Below are positions 34,862-47,701 of a stretch of DNA of 64,000 bases, in pieces. This DNA is from Chimonanthus salicifolius (lineage: Eukaryota > Streptophyta > Magnoliopsida > Laurales > Calycanthaceae). The stretch spans positions 3,588,025-3,652,024 of the forward strand of contig CM023542.1 of assembly GCA_013350335.1 (NCBI GenBank), written 5' to 3'. Every line of letters starts with the position of its first letter. Position 1 is the first letter of the stretch. Both the position numbers and the translations under genes were made by a program. Below the pieces are notes generated by a model. It had not been told where the DNA came from. It did not search any database and saw nothing but the letters and a program-made list of their open reading frames with translations.

Positions 34862-36862
34862 ATCGGGGACAACTATTTGCACATTGTTTACATGTGTAAG
34901 AAGTAATATGAAATGGAGAGCTCTTCCCTGTTTTAATTTTATAAACATGTAATAACATTCATTAAATTTTTCACAAAAATCTCAAAATGGAAATTATTTT
35001 AGAGCAAAAGTATCAAAAAACAGCAAAAAATAACTCAAAACTAACAAATTTAAAGGAAAATGAGATTAGAAAAAAAAAATTAGACATGAAGAATTTACTT
35101 TTAAACTTTTTAAAAATTATATTCAACACAAAATGTTAAGTGAAAATGGTGAAATAGACCATTTAAAAAAAAATAACTATAACAGTCATAATGGTGCATT
35201 TTTCATTTTTTAAGCCTTTATTATAAGGTGGTTAATATGCAATGGACGTGTTAAAAAATATCGAGCAATATATATTAGCCCAGGCTTAAGTGATACACTA
35301 ATGCATATAGGGCCTTTTTTTTCAAACTATGCATTTATAATTAAACAAATATTTAATAATATTAACCGATGGCTATCTCGTATGAGTGCGGAATGAGTCA
35401 CTCGAAGGAAAAGTTTTAAGAGAACTAGCCTAACACCGAGAATTTCAATGTCATTTCTCCCCTTTCGTTTAGTAGATGCATTCTTTTTCATATCTACCTA
35501 TGATGTCACGCGAAACTAGATAAGATGTACTGCAGAGTGCAGAGTACAGATGCACGATTATCTAATGGGGCTCATCAAATTCATACATTTATGTTATAAA
35601 TTATGTAAATTAAGGCTATTATATTTTTTATAAAAAGAGACACTAATGTACTATGTAAATGGTTTTGATGTTGTAGAACTTGAGAGAAAAAAAAAAAAGC
35701 ATCAACTTAACACTGTGACTTGGACCGAATTTGGACGATTTACTTCATCTAACAAGAGTAACATGGAATTATAGGTTGAAAATTATGAATAGTTTTAGGG
35801 TTAATTTAATAAAATTTATTGACTTATTCAATTTAAAATATTATTAAATAAAGTCAATTTAAAATACCCTTTCTAATTTAAAAAAAAAAAAAAAAGTAGA
35901 AGATATCGGTTGATATCCGATATCGCCTATATCAGGATATTGGACGATAGCTCGACCGTCTCGAGATTGTAATCCTCGAACCAAGCATCTTATCTTTAGA
36001 GGACTTTACTTACTATTTCTTCAGAGCACATGCACACCTCCGTATACTTATATACCAGCTTCAAATGATCAAGAGTAATATCACGGAGAGTGGTGAAGAG
36101 ATTGAGCATAAATCAAACTCAAGACATTCCAATCAGCTTTGAATTTTCTCTATTTCCTATATTACCCCTACGTGTTGCCCGTTTGAAACTGAGTGGGTCC
36201 CCCTTGACCCATTTGTGGGGTCGTTCCCAACACCTCGTCTTCCGAGTTGGGACTCAGGGTTGCTTCCAACGGCTTGGCCACCGAGCCTGCAGATTTGAGG
36301 CCCTACCTCTCTTTCCGAATTCGGCCCTTTTCACGGCCTCAAACTTTGACCATTTCATCTATTTAATTATTCAATGAACTCCACTAGTCTCATTTACTTG
36401 ACTGAGTTAACTTACCCAATCATTTTTTTACTGAGTCATCCATCTTTTTAAAACCGATCCTATTTGTTCCTTCATTAGAGACGGTCTAGCTGAGATTAAA
36501 CCATCAGAATATATGAATTTCTTGTTCCTTTAAGGACCCAAAACTTTCAGTCCACATTTGGGGTCAAGTCAATCATTTGGGTGATAAATAATTTCTAAAG
36601 AACAATTAAAAATTAGACCAAAATAGCTGAAATAAAAATTGAAATTTTGGTCATGATCGACAAATTAACAGTCTACTGTAATATTTTTACCATTTTTAAA
36701 AAATATAAAAATACTATTGTTTTTCATATCAAGTAGAACTAAAACCAAAAGGCTCCAACAGAAATTCTATATTTTGAATTTTCTTTTTTCTGAACCGCTG
36801 CCTATGCAGAAGAGTTCAATTCAAGCATTAGAGAAGACATGGAACTCATCTTAACGTATACT
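34862..36862. other. AT-rich intergenic DNA with one CGGCC remnant
   Basis: About 35897-35960 carries gatatcggttgatatccgatatcgcctatatc, a worn fragment of the TATCGGCCGATA family next to a poly-A run. About 36170-36320 is locally GC-richer, without a recognisable gene. Confidence 0.4.
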
Positions 36863-37126
36863 CAGGGGTGGAAATCTCATCAAATCGAGATACGGCCGAT
36901 ATCTCTCTTTCATCAATTTTTTTTACAAATATCGAAAGTTTATTTATTTTTCTAAAAAATAAAAAAAATTAGAAAACATAAATATCGGTCCAGATATCGG
37001 CCTGAGCCCACGGCCGATATCTAATTTTTTTTAAAAAAAATGATATCTATAAATATCAGCTAATATTTATTCAATACCTATCACCGATATCCTGATAGTA
37101 CGTACGGCCAATGACTTATACCTTTG
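36863..37126. mobile_element. CGGCC-family hAT-like element, TSD not visible
   Basis: The left end caggggtggaaatctc is followed by gatacggccgatatctc. Central motifs are aatatcggtccagatatcgg and acggccgatatc. The right end, reverse-complemented, is caaaggtataagtcattggcc. The 8 bases on each side (cgtatact, cccgagag) do not match, so one end may be lost or the coordinates slightly off. Confidence 0.55.
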
Positions 37127-37993
37127 CCCGAGAGGATCCGCTATGGCCCATAAAATAAAATGAACGTAAATAAATAAGAAGCCCCAGGCCCATAGAGAGA
37201 AGTGCAGGTGTATCACGTTTATTTAATGATCCAACAGTTGCAACTTGCAAACACTATAACGATTGATTAACAGTAACTTGCAGTATTATAATGATTTGAT
37301 AAGGCATCTGCTAAGATCCTCAAATATTCCGTATCCACCAACCTTATCTTCAAATTTGATTTGAGCAACAAAGGCAAAGATTCACCACCAAACATGGATC
37401 AAAGTTTCATTATAATACTCGAGAACTATATTCTTCAAAATATCACCTTTGCCTTTCTTTATACTTTATAGTACAAACACACTCACACTCAAATGAGAGA
37501 GAGGCCCAACAAAGAAATTGCTTTTAGTGGGCCCGTTTTTAGATTGCAGTTAGGTAATGAGAAATTGTCTCAATGATAAAGATGACTTCAAATAATGTTA
37601 TTTGAGACTTGTGGAGTCTATATCTTAAAAATATAAATTGCTAATTGATTTTTATATACGAATATGCGTGTTATATTTTTTTCAATTTTTGTAAAACTAT
37701 TGGACCTATCGTTTAGATAGAATAAATGATAAACTTTATAAATTTTCTAATAATATACTTCTCGTTTGATTCATCCAACATCTAACGTAAGAATCGATAG
37801 AAGCTATGAAGAATGGCTTATTGTCTCTCTCTTTTTGAAAATCCTATTTATAGAAAAATACGTAGCTCTTAAAAAGAGAAGAATAGATTAATATTCAATT
37901 TACTGTAAATTCCCTGAATTAGAAAACTGACAAATAAAGAGATATAAGAAATATAAAAAGTCAACCGGGTGATGAGTCTCCTTCAATAAAAAC
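37127..37993. other. Intergenic DNA, nothing recognised
   Basis: AT-rich. A block near 37440-37520 contains short CA/GA-rich runs (cacactcacactcaaatgagagagag). No gene or element could be supported. Confidence 0.4.
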
Positions 37994-38314
37994 TAGAGCT
38001 GAAATTCAAATCGGGTCGAGTTTAAGTAAACACAACTCAATAAATGTCAAAAATTATTGAAGCCAACCCGATCCAAATTATTTACCCGAGTTACTCAACT
38101 TGACCCGACCCAATTTCTGACTCGACTTAATACGAGTGTTGTTTTATAACTTAGTGCACTTAGAAATCCTACTCCATCACATTCCAAATTTCATGCGGAT
38201 TTATGTTTTTTCCAACTCGACCCGTTTGAGATATACAAAACATAACCCAAACTCATTGATTTCTCGGATCAGGTCATACGGGTTAAGTTATACCCGACCC
38301 AAGTTTCACCCCTA
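37994..38314. mobile_element. hAT-like element of the AACCCGA type, 321 bp, perfect 8-bp TSD
   Basis: ATAAAAAC at 37986-37993 and 38315-38322. Ends are TAGAGCTGAAATTC and, reverse-complemented, TAGGGGTGAAACTTGGGTCG. The interior is rich in gggtcggg / acccgaccc words. Related but more worn copies lie near 14228 and 44949. Confidence 0.8.
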
Positions 38315-38322
38315 ATAAAAAC

Positions 38323-40253
38323 ACAACATTTAAATTTAATTAATAGTTTAAATATTTTAAAAAGTGAACCTCGTATATCTCAAATCACAGCTTTTTAAAA
38401 TCGTCCTCGTAGTTGTATCAAATCTTATATGTCTGCTAATTGCAATGGTGGACAACAACTTTAAAGAACTTTAGGATTTATTTTACAGCAGAAGTATCTT
38501 AGGCATGGATAACTTCAAATCTATGTGGTGGATTTATTAATCTAATCTGTTTGTTTGTATATAGAAGAAATGTAGCTGTGATTGTGATTTTGGAGCCACA
38601 TTATTAGTTAATAGTGTCATGTGAACTTTTAAACCATTAATTAATATAAATAATATATATGCCTACACCAAATAAAATAGTCCTAAAATTACCAATTGCC
38701 ACCAATGAGAGTTTGCCGGTCTTCCATCCGACCCGGTTTGTGTGTTGGATTATGGCTTACAACTAGACACTTAGTAAGCAGGCCTTTTTTTTAATTGTTG
38801 GATTATGTCACTAAATTTTTATATTTCTCAATACTTGAGATATATTAGGTTTGATATTACTGAATAAACAAATCAACAAAAGAAGTTTCAATAGTATTTT
38901 GTTTATATGATATTTTTATAACAAGTGATATATGTTTGATATATTAATTCAAATCAAATCGAAATTCGATTTAAATTATTGACTGAATTTAAAAACACCT
39001 AAATTGTCATTGAAATTTTATGCTAATTTTTGTGAATTGGTTGAGAATGAGAACTTCTCATAATAGCATGGTATAAATGAGAAAAAAAAAAACCTAAATA
39101 ACCCTAATAGGTCGCCCCACACAAGGTAGCTTAACTTATAGACGCTCTGGCTTAGGAACTAGAAATCCGAAATTCAAGTCCCAGTATAAATTCGATATAT
39201 GTGGCTTGCAAGAGTCTACATGTATCTAAAATTTTACCCAACGCCCTTATATTCAAAAAGAAGTGAGTCTTTAAAAAAAATATTAATAGATATTGATCCT
39301 GCAACTCCAAAAGAGTTGGCCTGACGGTCAAGGCACTCATCTCATGAAGTAAGGTCTTAAATTTGATTCACGTTCAACTCCAATGAAGAACCACTCCCTG
39401 TGAAGTTATTCCATTTGTACAGATTGAAAAGTTTTCACATGCCCCGACGAGGTGAGTGAAATACCTAAACATCTTCGATCATTAAAGAAATAGATAATAA
39501 TATCGCTGCGGATCAGATGTCTTAGTCTAAAGATGATAACTGATGCGCGAGAATATGAGTTGTGGTGCACGCCTACCCAAATAGAATCTACGCTATCCCT
39601 CCCAACCTTTGCACTTTCTACATCCTTAAATTCCCATTTGTTGGAGACTAAAAGGTGTATCCAAGTTGCTGATTTTTTATTATTTTCTTTTTGCCCTTTT
39701 TTTATTTTGTTATGATAATGTTGATCGAAGTGGTGGCCCACTGACTTGAAAAGATCCAGATATATGGGTACCACGTGGCATATATGGACTTCATCATGGC
39801 CCAACAGGTTGATGGATCTAGCTCCCAAGATGATTAGTTCAATCAAGATTATGGTTCCTATATCTTGTAGTATCAAGTTATTAATTAGGGTGATAATTTT
39901 TTACTCGACCCGTAAACCTGATCTGATCAAATTTGCAATAATTGAGTTTAAGTCATATTTTTTAATAAATTTTAAATTAATTTGACTTAGTTTAATCTGA
40001 AATAAATCTTAGTTGGATTAGACAGAGCACTCCTAGACTCAATTAGATAAAAAAATTATTTCAATTTCCTACTTTACAAGAACTTCTCTTATCTTTCAAC
40101 TTTTTTATTTTTAAATATTATATAAAAATTAAGGTTAAATCCAATCAGATTAACTAAGATAAAATTAAATCAAACTGAATCTAACCATTAATGAGAAAAT
40201 TTAGATTAATTCTAATTAAATCCAACAAAAAGTCAATTATTACGTATAAGGTT
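38323..40253. other. Intergenic DNA with SINE-like fragments
   Basis: About 39110-39275 (aattcaagtccc as a B-box-like word) and 39296-39490 (tggcctgacggtcaaggcactcatc, taaatttgattcacg) resemble worn tRNA-derived SINEs ending in A-rich tails. About 39890-40230 is AT-rich with actcgacccg words like the 37994 element. No gene is seen. Confidence 0.4.
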
Positions 40254-40275
40254 CAAAACACATTTACACGAAACA

Positions 40276-40424
40276 ATTGGGGTTAGAGGAATTGTAGGAA
40301 TCCGCATAAAGAAGTAGAAGTCTTGACTTCGATTCTCATTTTATCTCAAAGGATCATTCTCTAGAATTAGCCGGTATAAGTAGATAATCAGGTGCTCTAA
40401 AAGGCCTTATCACCTTAGATGTAA
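40276..40424 (+). mobile_element. SINE-like insertion, 149 bp, long TSD
   Basis: A 22-base duplication (starting caaaacacattta, two differences) lies at 40254-40275 and 40425-40446. The insert has a tRNA-like head (ggggttagaggaattgtagg), a B-box-like word gacttcgattctc, and body words (aaaggatcattctct, aggtgctctaaaagg) shared with the copy near 46140. Confidence 0.7.
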
Positions 40425-40446
40425 CAAAACACATTTATACAAAACA

Positions 40447-43290
40447 GAGTCAATCTGAACCGTCGGATCGAGTATCGCCCCTGTTATATATTTTTTTTTA
40501 AATAAATTCTAACCTTCATTAAAAAAATATCAATCATCAACTATATGTTACTGTCACCTCAGTGGCTGTCACTGAACAGTGGCAATGGCATGTCTTTTTG
40601 AAGGATTGATATTGAAAGACTACTTTAATATTATCTCAACCTTTGCTTTAATTGTTAAAGGTGCGATCCTAGTCGTTCTATTAAATACTAACCTTCGTGA
40701 TTTCATAATAATTAATTACTATTGATAAAGACATTTATATTTTTATGTTGGTGATAATTCTAACTGAAATGATAAAAATTAAAGTTGGTATTATCTTATA
40801 TAAGATCAAATATAGCTTCTCACTAGAAAAAAGGGAGAAAAAAAAATAAGTAGTCAACTTTTTTCGGGGTCAATGTGAAGCTTATTTTGTAGTAAATTTA
40901 GACTATTCAAAATGTTAATTTCTATTTTTTTTTAATTTACTGTGTGGGAACCTGCAGGAAAAAACAAAATTTAGTCTTAATGTAATTTTGTTTTTATTCA
41001 TTTGAATACCTTATTGCCTTTGAATTAATGACATACTAAATATACTTATACAATAATTTTATTTTAATCTTTAGAGCAAGTGATAAAACTGACCTAATGA
41101 GACTCATTTCAAACATTTTTTTTTTTTTAATTTATGTGTGAGAAGCCATAGAAACCCAACGGATTAGGTTAATTTCAATCATTTTTTGTGATTAGGACTT
41201 AGGATAAAGCCCCTCTCCACAAAAAAAAAAAAGGGGACCACTCCCCATAGTTTCTATTCGCTGTGTGCGGATAAGTAGATTTACACATGCTCAAAGAATT
41301 ACTCGAACAAAATCTTCTTGCAATATGCCCTTTTAATTAGAGTGTTCTTTTATATTGGTTGCGGTCTTGTGGAGATAAAGAATGCAAATATGGCAAATAT
41401 GGTTAAAATGCAAATGAATTTCCTTGGTCCATTGGCTATAACATGCAATCAAAGAAATGGAAGGATAATTTAATGCAAGAATAACTGATGATTGATTTCA
41501 CTCATCAATCAAAGATGGGATTACAGTGGATAATTACAAGATTAAAAGAAAAAATCCCTAAACCTAATATGTGAAGCTCTCTATAACAAACATCATCTTC
41601 TTTTTTTCAACAATAGAGGTGTTATTTATAATGATTGAATTTCTCAAATGTGTTGACATGTTTTAGAAAAGGGGCTTTGATGCTTTGAGGCTTGTCTCTC
41701 ACATGATTTGATAGTATAAAAGAATACCCTTATGAAAAAAATGAGATATTTTAAGAAAGAACCCTCATTTCTTGAGGATGATGATTTCTTGGAGACTTTC
41801 CCAAGCAAACTTCCTTAAAGAGACTTCTTTGGGTAGACTTAGACGAATTTTGTATTTTTCTTATATATTAGGTATTTGCCTTTGAGATACTTCATTGACC
41901 TTATACAAGATGTCTTGTAAGAATCCGTTCCCACTAGTATAATATTGTCTGCTTTGAGCTTCACACTACGGCCCACACGATTTTCAATTGGCGAGCCAAT
42001 CCATTGTTGCTCCCAAACGGCCTTCATGTTAGAAGGAGGAATGCTAGCACTTATATACGAGAGAATTTTAAATGCAATTAGCAATAGTAGAACTTTTCCT
42101 CCATAGACACACTCCACACTATAGACCTCCTCTTAGGACAGGGGTATTACTATGCCTTGACCGTTATATATGGATTTAGCATTTGAATTTGACAAATTAT
42201 TTTCATGGTCAACTATCTATTACTCATGGGACTTGAAACTTACAAGTTTTAGGTTGTAACAATAATCACTTACAATTTGTATCATGAGTTTTTATCTAAA
42301 TTTTTTAACATCATTGATTTTTATTTTTTTTATGAATTGCATCCTTGTAACTTCAACATATGCATATTTATATTTTTTTTTTCATAATATCAATATGAGA
42401 CTTGTGTATATGATAGCTGAAAGCCTGAAACTATGCATATGGGCTATTTAATCATTAGGAAATGATAGGAGAGAATTTACAATTTTTTAAAACTTTAAAA
42501 ATGGCATTTCAAGTGATGTAACATTTTATAAGAAGAGAGTTAGACTTGCAATTAGAGGTTAAAAGAATGGCCTCTTGACATATCGGCCGATAAAGCCGTT
42601 TTAGGGATACGTTTTCTCCATTTTTTTGAAATTACTTAAAAATATCAGAAAAATTATATAATAATAGAAAATCTAGCATGAGCATATTTTAGTTACAAAT
42701 GGTCATTTTTTATAGAGTATTAGACCCCGAATAGCCGAAACTTTGATACGAGTAAAGTATATCCTAAATAATTGAAAATTGTTTTAAAAATTTAGAAAAT
42801 AAAAAATCAATATAAGGAAACATCTGATATAAAACTTGTGTTCCTCTAATGTCCCGTAATAACATGCATCTTCTATTACTATTTTATCTATACATATCCA
42901 CATATAAAAATAAAAAAAAACCCATTAATATCAACTGATATGCTACATGTCGACATACAAATAGTCTTTCTAATAATTTATGAAATAGGAATTCATATTA
43001 CAGGAAGAACTTACTATCAGAGTAAGTGTATGGCAATAGTGTAGTTTGGACTTTTTAAGGATAATGGGAAGAGGTGGGGGCCTATCTGAATTTCTAGTGG
43101 AGAGTGATGAGTGTTAGCCAAGGCCCAGTTGTTATGGAATTGAGCTTTGTATAAAAGATAATTAAGTGCAGATTAATATTAAGTAACCTTTTAGAAGCTG
43201 AATATTTCACAAAATCTTCAGCCGCAATTTTTAATTATACCCATATTAAAATAATATAATTTAAGAAAAAAGTGAAGACTACCCTTTACT
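40447..43290. other. Long AT-rich intergenic spacer with a CGGCC remnant
   Basis: Mostly low-complexity. About 42575-42610 has acatatcggccgataaagcc, and worn tatcaactgatatg words recur near 42930, so a decayed CGGCC-family element of roughly 380 bp may lie between. Open frames near 41839-42117 match nothing. Confidence 0.4.
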
Positions 43291-43298
43291 CTCACACT

Positions 43299-43305
43299 AT
43301 ATATG
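43299..43305 (+). promoter_or_regulatory. Putative TATA box of the RING-H2 gene
   Basis: TATATAT in ctcacactatatatgatc. Transcription would then start near 43330, after the upstream in-frame ATG at 43303, which supports ATG 43354 or 43366 as the translation start. Confidence 0.5.
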
Positions 43306-43353
43306 ATCAAATTCTCTTCACACTTTCACAGCGACTCTCAATTGAATTCCATG

Positions 43354-44017
43354 CATTTCAACATGTTTCCTACATCCTACTCTTCTGCCTCTTTTCACTC
43401 TGTCTTTGGCAACTTCTATTCAAGAAAACTCTTACTACAAACTCCTCTGTTCCATCCACCTAGTGGATCACCTCCTCCGGTCCCCGGAACCGGAACAGGG
43501 TCCAATCACGATGACTCGCTCGGCGAAAACAGCTTCGATGCAAATGTGGTGATGATCCTTGCTGTTCTTTTATGTGCGCTTATTTGCGCGTTGGGTCTAA
43601 ATTCAATAGTGAGGTGTGCACTGAGGTGTTCAAGCAGAGTAGGCAATGAATCGGGCAGCGATCGAGCTGCGGCAAACACCGGAGTGAAGAAGAAGGCCCT
43701 CAAGACCTTCCCCACATTAGCCTACTCACCGGACCTCAACCTGCCCGGCTTGGCCTCCGACTGTGTCATCTGCCTCTCAGAATTCACACAAGGTGAGAGA
43801 CTAAGGATCCTTCCCAAGTGTAACCATGGCTTCCACTGTCAAGTGTATCGACAAGTGGCTCGTCGCGCATTCGTCGTGCCCAACTTGTAGGCATTGCCTT
43901 CTCAACACATGTCACAAGATCGTCGGAAGCGTCCAAGCCGGATCGTCCGAGCCACAGAGGATCATTTCACCATTAGACCATGAAAGTATCCTAACTAATT
44001 ACAGGGATATCTGTTGA
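43354..44017 (+). pseudogene. ATL8/ATL80-type RING-H2 E3 ligase gene with a one-base frameshift in the RING
   Basis: ATL proteins are membrane-anchored ubiquitin ligases, usually intronless. The first frame gives a Ser/Pro-rich N-terminus, a membrane segment ([19 protein letters not shown]) followed by [12 protein letters not shown], the GLD-like region ([14 protein letters not shown]), then the RING start [20 protein letters not shown] and CNHGFH. The second frame continues [20 protein letters not shown] and a C-terminal tail to a stop at 44017. The frames join if one T near 43837 (ccactgtcaag) is surplus. As written, the protein would lose the second half of its zinc ligands and end at 43890 in unrelated residues. 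The length without the shift, about 220 residues, is typical. It is either a very recent pseudogene or a base-call error. The start is ambiguous among ATGs at 43303, 43354 and 43366. Confidence 0.88.
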
Positions 44018-45262
44018 TTATTACAGTCGTTGACAAAATGAAAATTTGGGATGTAACAATGAAAGTGTGCAATATGAAATTGTAAATTCCTCCTCTTTGT
44101 TTTTTCTTTCTTCATTGTTATTTGAAGTGATTCTGATGCTTGTAGCTTGGAATTTTGCTGTTTTTAATTTTATGAGAAAGAAGCCAAAGGGCTAATTATA
44201 AGATAATTGAATGGATCTTTCCCAGGCTATGGAGATTGGTAGAAAGGGGAAGCTGAGTGTGAAGCCACTTTCAACTTTTTAAAGAAGAAATAGAAAACTA
44301 ATGGTGAGAGTGATAGTTCTCCACTAGTTTAGGGTCCACAAGCCATTGAACCAACAGTTGGCCATGGCTCATCCTTATCTTCACATTTTGATTTCATCTT
44401 ACCTCAATCTAGATATAAAATCCAAAATTTTCAACAATATAAATTAATATCTTCAGAATAAAATTTAGACTATGTTTAGATTTAGAGTTGTCAATGCTAA
44501 TTGTTGTAATTTTAAAGTTGTAGGATTAAGTCCTATGACTATAGACAGTCAAATGGATAATTGATCTATAGAAAGGGAACTATATCAAATTTAAATGTAA
44601 ATGAATGTTCTAACTTGATAAGATAAATGATTTCAATGATGATCATGATCAAGTGTTACGATGATTGATATGTAGATCTTCCCACCTATTGGGAGGCCAC
44701 TGTGTATGATCCATTGCTATTGATTGCATTGATGAGGGAGAATTAGTAAGAAAATGAAATTCAGATGGTAATAAAGAAAATCGATGGCTGAGATATATAT
44801 GGTTGCAATTCTTGAATTATAGTTTATCCCCATGTGGGCCCACTAAGTGAAAATTTCCAAATTAATTTTCCCATTTTTGTAGACTGGGCTCAGTAATCTA
44901 TCACTTTGTCCAGATTCTTGGGTCGACTAAAGAAGCGATTTGAAAAAAGTAGAGGTGAAACTCGGGTTGGGTTTTGACCTGACCCGAGAAATCATGCTGG
45001 TCGGGTCAGCGAGTCAGGTCGGGTTGAGAAGACAAAAACCCATATGCAAATTCATGTCGGATCAAGTTGAAGAATTTTCAAGTTAGCCCGACCCAACTAA
45101 AATTAGACTAAAATAGATTCAGAACACGGGTCGGATTAGAATTCAGATTGAGTCGGGTTAGAATTTGGATCAAATCGGAACGAGAATTTCAGAGGGCTCA
45201 TGCCAAGAGGGATAAAGAGTAGGCTGTATGGACCACAAAATGCTATTGTGGGTAGCAAAGCA
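44018..45262. other. Intergenic DNA downstream of the RING-H2 gene
   Basis: The first 150 bases are probably its 3' UTR. About 44949-45180 begins tagaggtgaaactcgggttg and is rich in gggtcgggt words, a worn relative of the 37994 hAT-like element. Nothing else recognised. Confidence 0.45.
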
Positions 45263-45478
45263 TACTGGGGCCCAATTTTATATTGTGGATTCATGAAACT
45301 CAACTCATTTCCCTTATCTTCAGTTATTCCATTTAGACGGTGGGGCCCAATTATGAGAAGAGAAAAGAATACTGGGGCCCAATTTTATATTGTGTATTCA
45401 TGAAACTCAATTCACTTCCCTTATCTTCAGCTTCCATTTAGACGGTGGGGCCCAATTATGAAAAGAGAAAAGTATACT
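45263..45478. repeat. Two-copy tandem duplication, 108 bp unit
   Basis: Copies start at 45263 and 45371 with actggggcccaattttatat and include ccatttagacggtggggccc. They differ at about eight positions, including a short indel (ttatt). A third copy starts (actagagcc) and is cut by the hAT-like element at 45485. Confidence 0.88.
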
Positions 45479-45484
45479 AGAGCC

Positions 45485-45704
45485 CAGGGGTACAAATATC
45501 GACCGATATGTATCGGTTTTAGAGTAGTAAATATTGGCTGATATATATCGTTATCGGCCGATATTCACAATATCGGCTAAAATATCGGCCGTATTATATC
45601 GGCCGATATCGGTTGGAGAGAGAAAAATATCGGTCGATATATCGGCAGATAACAATATATCGTATCGGCCGATATATCGGCCGAAAATGATTTTTAAACC
45701 TCTG
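45485..45704. mobile_element. CGGCC-family hAT-like MITE, 220 bp, dense palindrome array
   Basis: Flanks CTAGAGCC (45477-45484) and CTAGAGCT (45705-45712) differ at one base. The left end is caggggtacaaatatcgacc; the right end, reverse-complemented, is cagaggtttaaaaatcattttcgg. The short interior contains about ten copies of ATCGGCCGAT-like words (tatcggccgatattc, tatatcggccgatatc, gtatcggccgatatatcggc). It inserted in the third partial copy of the 108-bp repeat. Confidence 0.83.
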
Positions 45705-46139
45705 CTAGAGCTGCAAATCTAAAACTGAGTCACAATGGTAACCAACTCAATCCAATGCTAAAAGAGGCATAAATCTAGTCGCGAATTTTACTCTTTATAC
45801 TTAGTTTCTCAATGACTGTACAAAACTATAGAACATGGGTAACAATGCAATAGAACTAAGAAAGTCAAAGCGATTCGCAACATCTTCTAGTGTGGTCCCA
45901 CCACACAATTTGTAGTGCTATCAATCATTCATTGATAATATGTGAGAAAATTCAGAGGAGATAGTTTGCGAAAAATATATTAAACTTTAATTTACTAAAA
46001 ATACATCACATATTTTGAGTCTTGTACTTTATTGTAACCAATTACAGTGCATGAGATGAAGGGACAAAAAGGAAGTAACAAAAGGGTAAAATCAATAAAG
46101 AGTTTTCACGTAAAAACAAACATATTCAACTCAAAGGAG

Positions 46140-46318
46140 ATAGAGTGGTGACTAAGAACTCGGCTCACGAAGCAGAAGTTCCGAGTTCAATTCCTATTTC
46201 ACACCAAAAGATCACTCTCTGAAAAATTATTCAGTATGTATGGATAGAGAAACTTTCAAATACCTTAAAAATTAGTCGAGTGTTCGAAGAGGATTGAATA
46301 CCTTAATCATAAAAAAAG
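46140..46318 (+). mobile_element. tRNA-derived SINE-like element
   Basis: The head tagagtggtgactaagaactc and B-box-like gagttcaattcct are followed by words shared with the copy at 40276 (aaaagatcactctct) and an A-rich tail. catattca occurs on both sides (about 46127 and 46326) but the duplication is not clean. Confidence 0.5.
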
Positions 46319-46599
46319 ACATTCATATTCACTGAAAAAGCAAGACTTGAATATCGATCAATACATATCATTTTTGGATTGTTGATATGTTTTGAGTTTC
46401 TTTATACTTAGAAAACTTGTGTTTTGATATCCTTTTTGAATAGTGGGCATTGAATAGAAACCAACATGCAAAAGTGGCGTTTCTAAAACTAAAAGAGACG
46501 TTGGAGATAAAGAATCTCTGGTGCCTAGGTCTGACAAAAACCACAAGCCCTAGCCATTGGGCTTAGGTCCAATAAGCTCACTCAAGAGCTACCTTACCC

Positions 46600-47275
46600 C
46601 ACCTCACCTCAACACACATGCATGCCACCAACACCACATGTGGATCATGCTAGGCCCACAAAGTCCATAAACTTTTTTATTTCTCCTTTTGATTCTTATG
46701 GTCCCAAGCTGGGAGCACTTTACATCTATAGGGACCATGATTTATCTGGTGTTACTTGCATTCCTACTATTGGGCCTGATGTGAATTTGTCTTTCTTAAC
46801 CTTTGCCCAAAAAATTTTGTTGTTTCTTTCCCAGATGGGTCACCCGATCCATCAGTTGCTCCTTTGCTCGGACTTGGCCAACCTAATCAACCAGCCCAAT
46901 ACCAACTTTTGGACCCTTCTCTGCCATCTTCGTGCCATCAGGAAACTTCTCAATTGTTTTGGCCCTGATGGCCCGAAGATAGTTTGTCTTGGAAATACAA
47001 AAATTTATCATTTGTTTGCCTCCCATTCTGTTAGGGGCACTGGTATTTTCAATCTTCTGTCCTTTCAGTCTTGATTGGACTTGTTTCGAGCTTAACCTAT
47101 TTTTATGGTTTTCTCTTTTGGTGCCCAATCTGGGCTCTTTTTGTCTTTGGACCAATTGGGTTCTTATTTTTGCCTGGCCCGGGCTGTGGGCTTATAGTGT
47201 ATTTTCCCCTTTTGGACTTTTTTCTTTTTCTTCTTGAATGAAATACTTACCCATCATTCCAAAAAAAAAAAAAAT
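46600..47275 (+). mobile_element. LINE-related 3' fragment with A-tail
   Basis: Ends ttgaatgaaatacttaccc atcattcc plus a run of 14 A at about 47262-47275. An open frame at 46622-47074 is unlike its surroundings in base composition but gives no recognisable domain. The T-rich 150 bases before the tail fit a plant LINE 3' UTR. Target duplication not found. Confidence 0.5.
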
Positions 47276-47503
47276 TGTGACTTCTCAAGTTTTCATTTTC
47301 CATGTAGGACCATGACTCTTCCTCCATATTTGCCAAAAACACCTCCACTTATACTGGATTTTTTTCAAATTTATAACACATAAAATGAACAATCCCACCT
47401 CATCTAAAAAAGAATGAAAAGCAAATTATAAAGAAGAATTTTAGAGATAATATTGGAGGCAAGCCAATAGAACTTATGTACATAAGATTTGATATTTCTC
47501 TTA

Positions 47504-47700
47504 CAGTTTTTTTTTTTTTTTGAATAATTAATATATTGATAAAAAGAGGTATCAGAGGTGCAACTACAGAAGAGGAAAAACAACAACAAAGATACAAAAA
47601 GCCACAACTCCGAAACGCCCACGAGTCAAAGAAACACGGCAAGCACCTGCTAAAAAGAAAAAATTATGCCAAGTCAATATATTCTTTCCAGACTCGTAAG
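47504..47700 (-). mobile_element. LINE tail, minus orientation
   Basis: A 15-base T-run (about 47507-47521) is the inverted A-tail. Next on the minus strand is atatattaattattc before it, and the decayed hairpin GCACC-TCT-GATAC at 47549-47561. No reverse transcriptase remains. Confidence 0.6.
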
Positions 47701-47701
47701 A

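Noticed and set aside
36090..36377. 95-codon plus frame in a GC-richer patch
   Set aside because: No recognisable domain, no splice partners and no promoter features.
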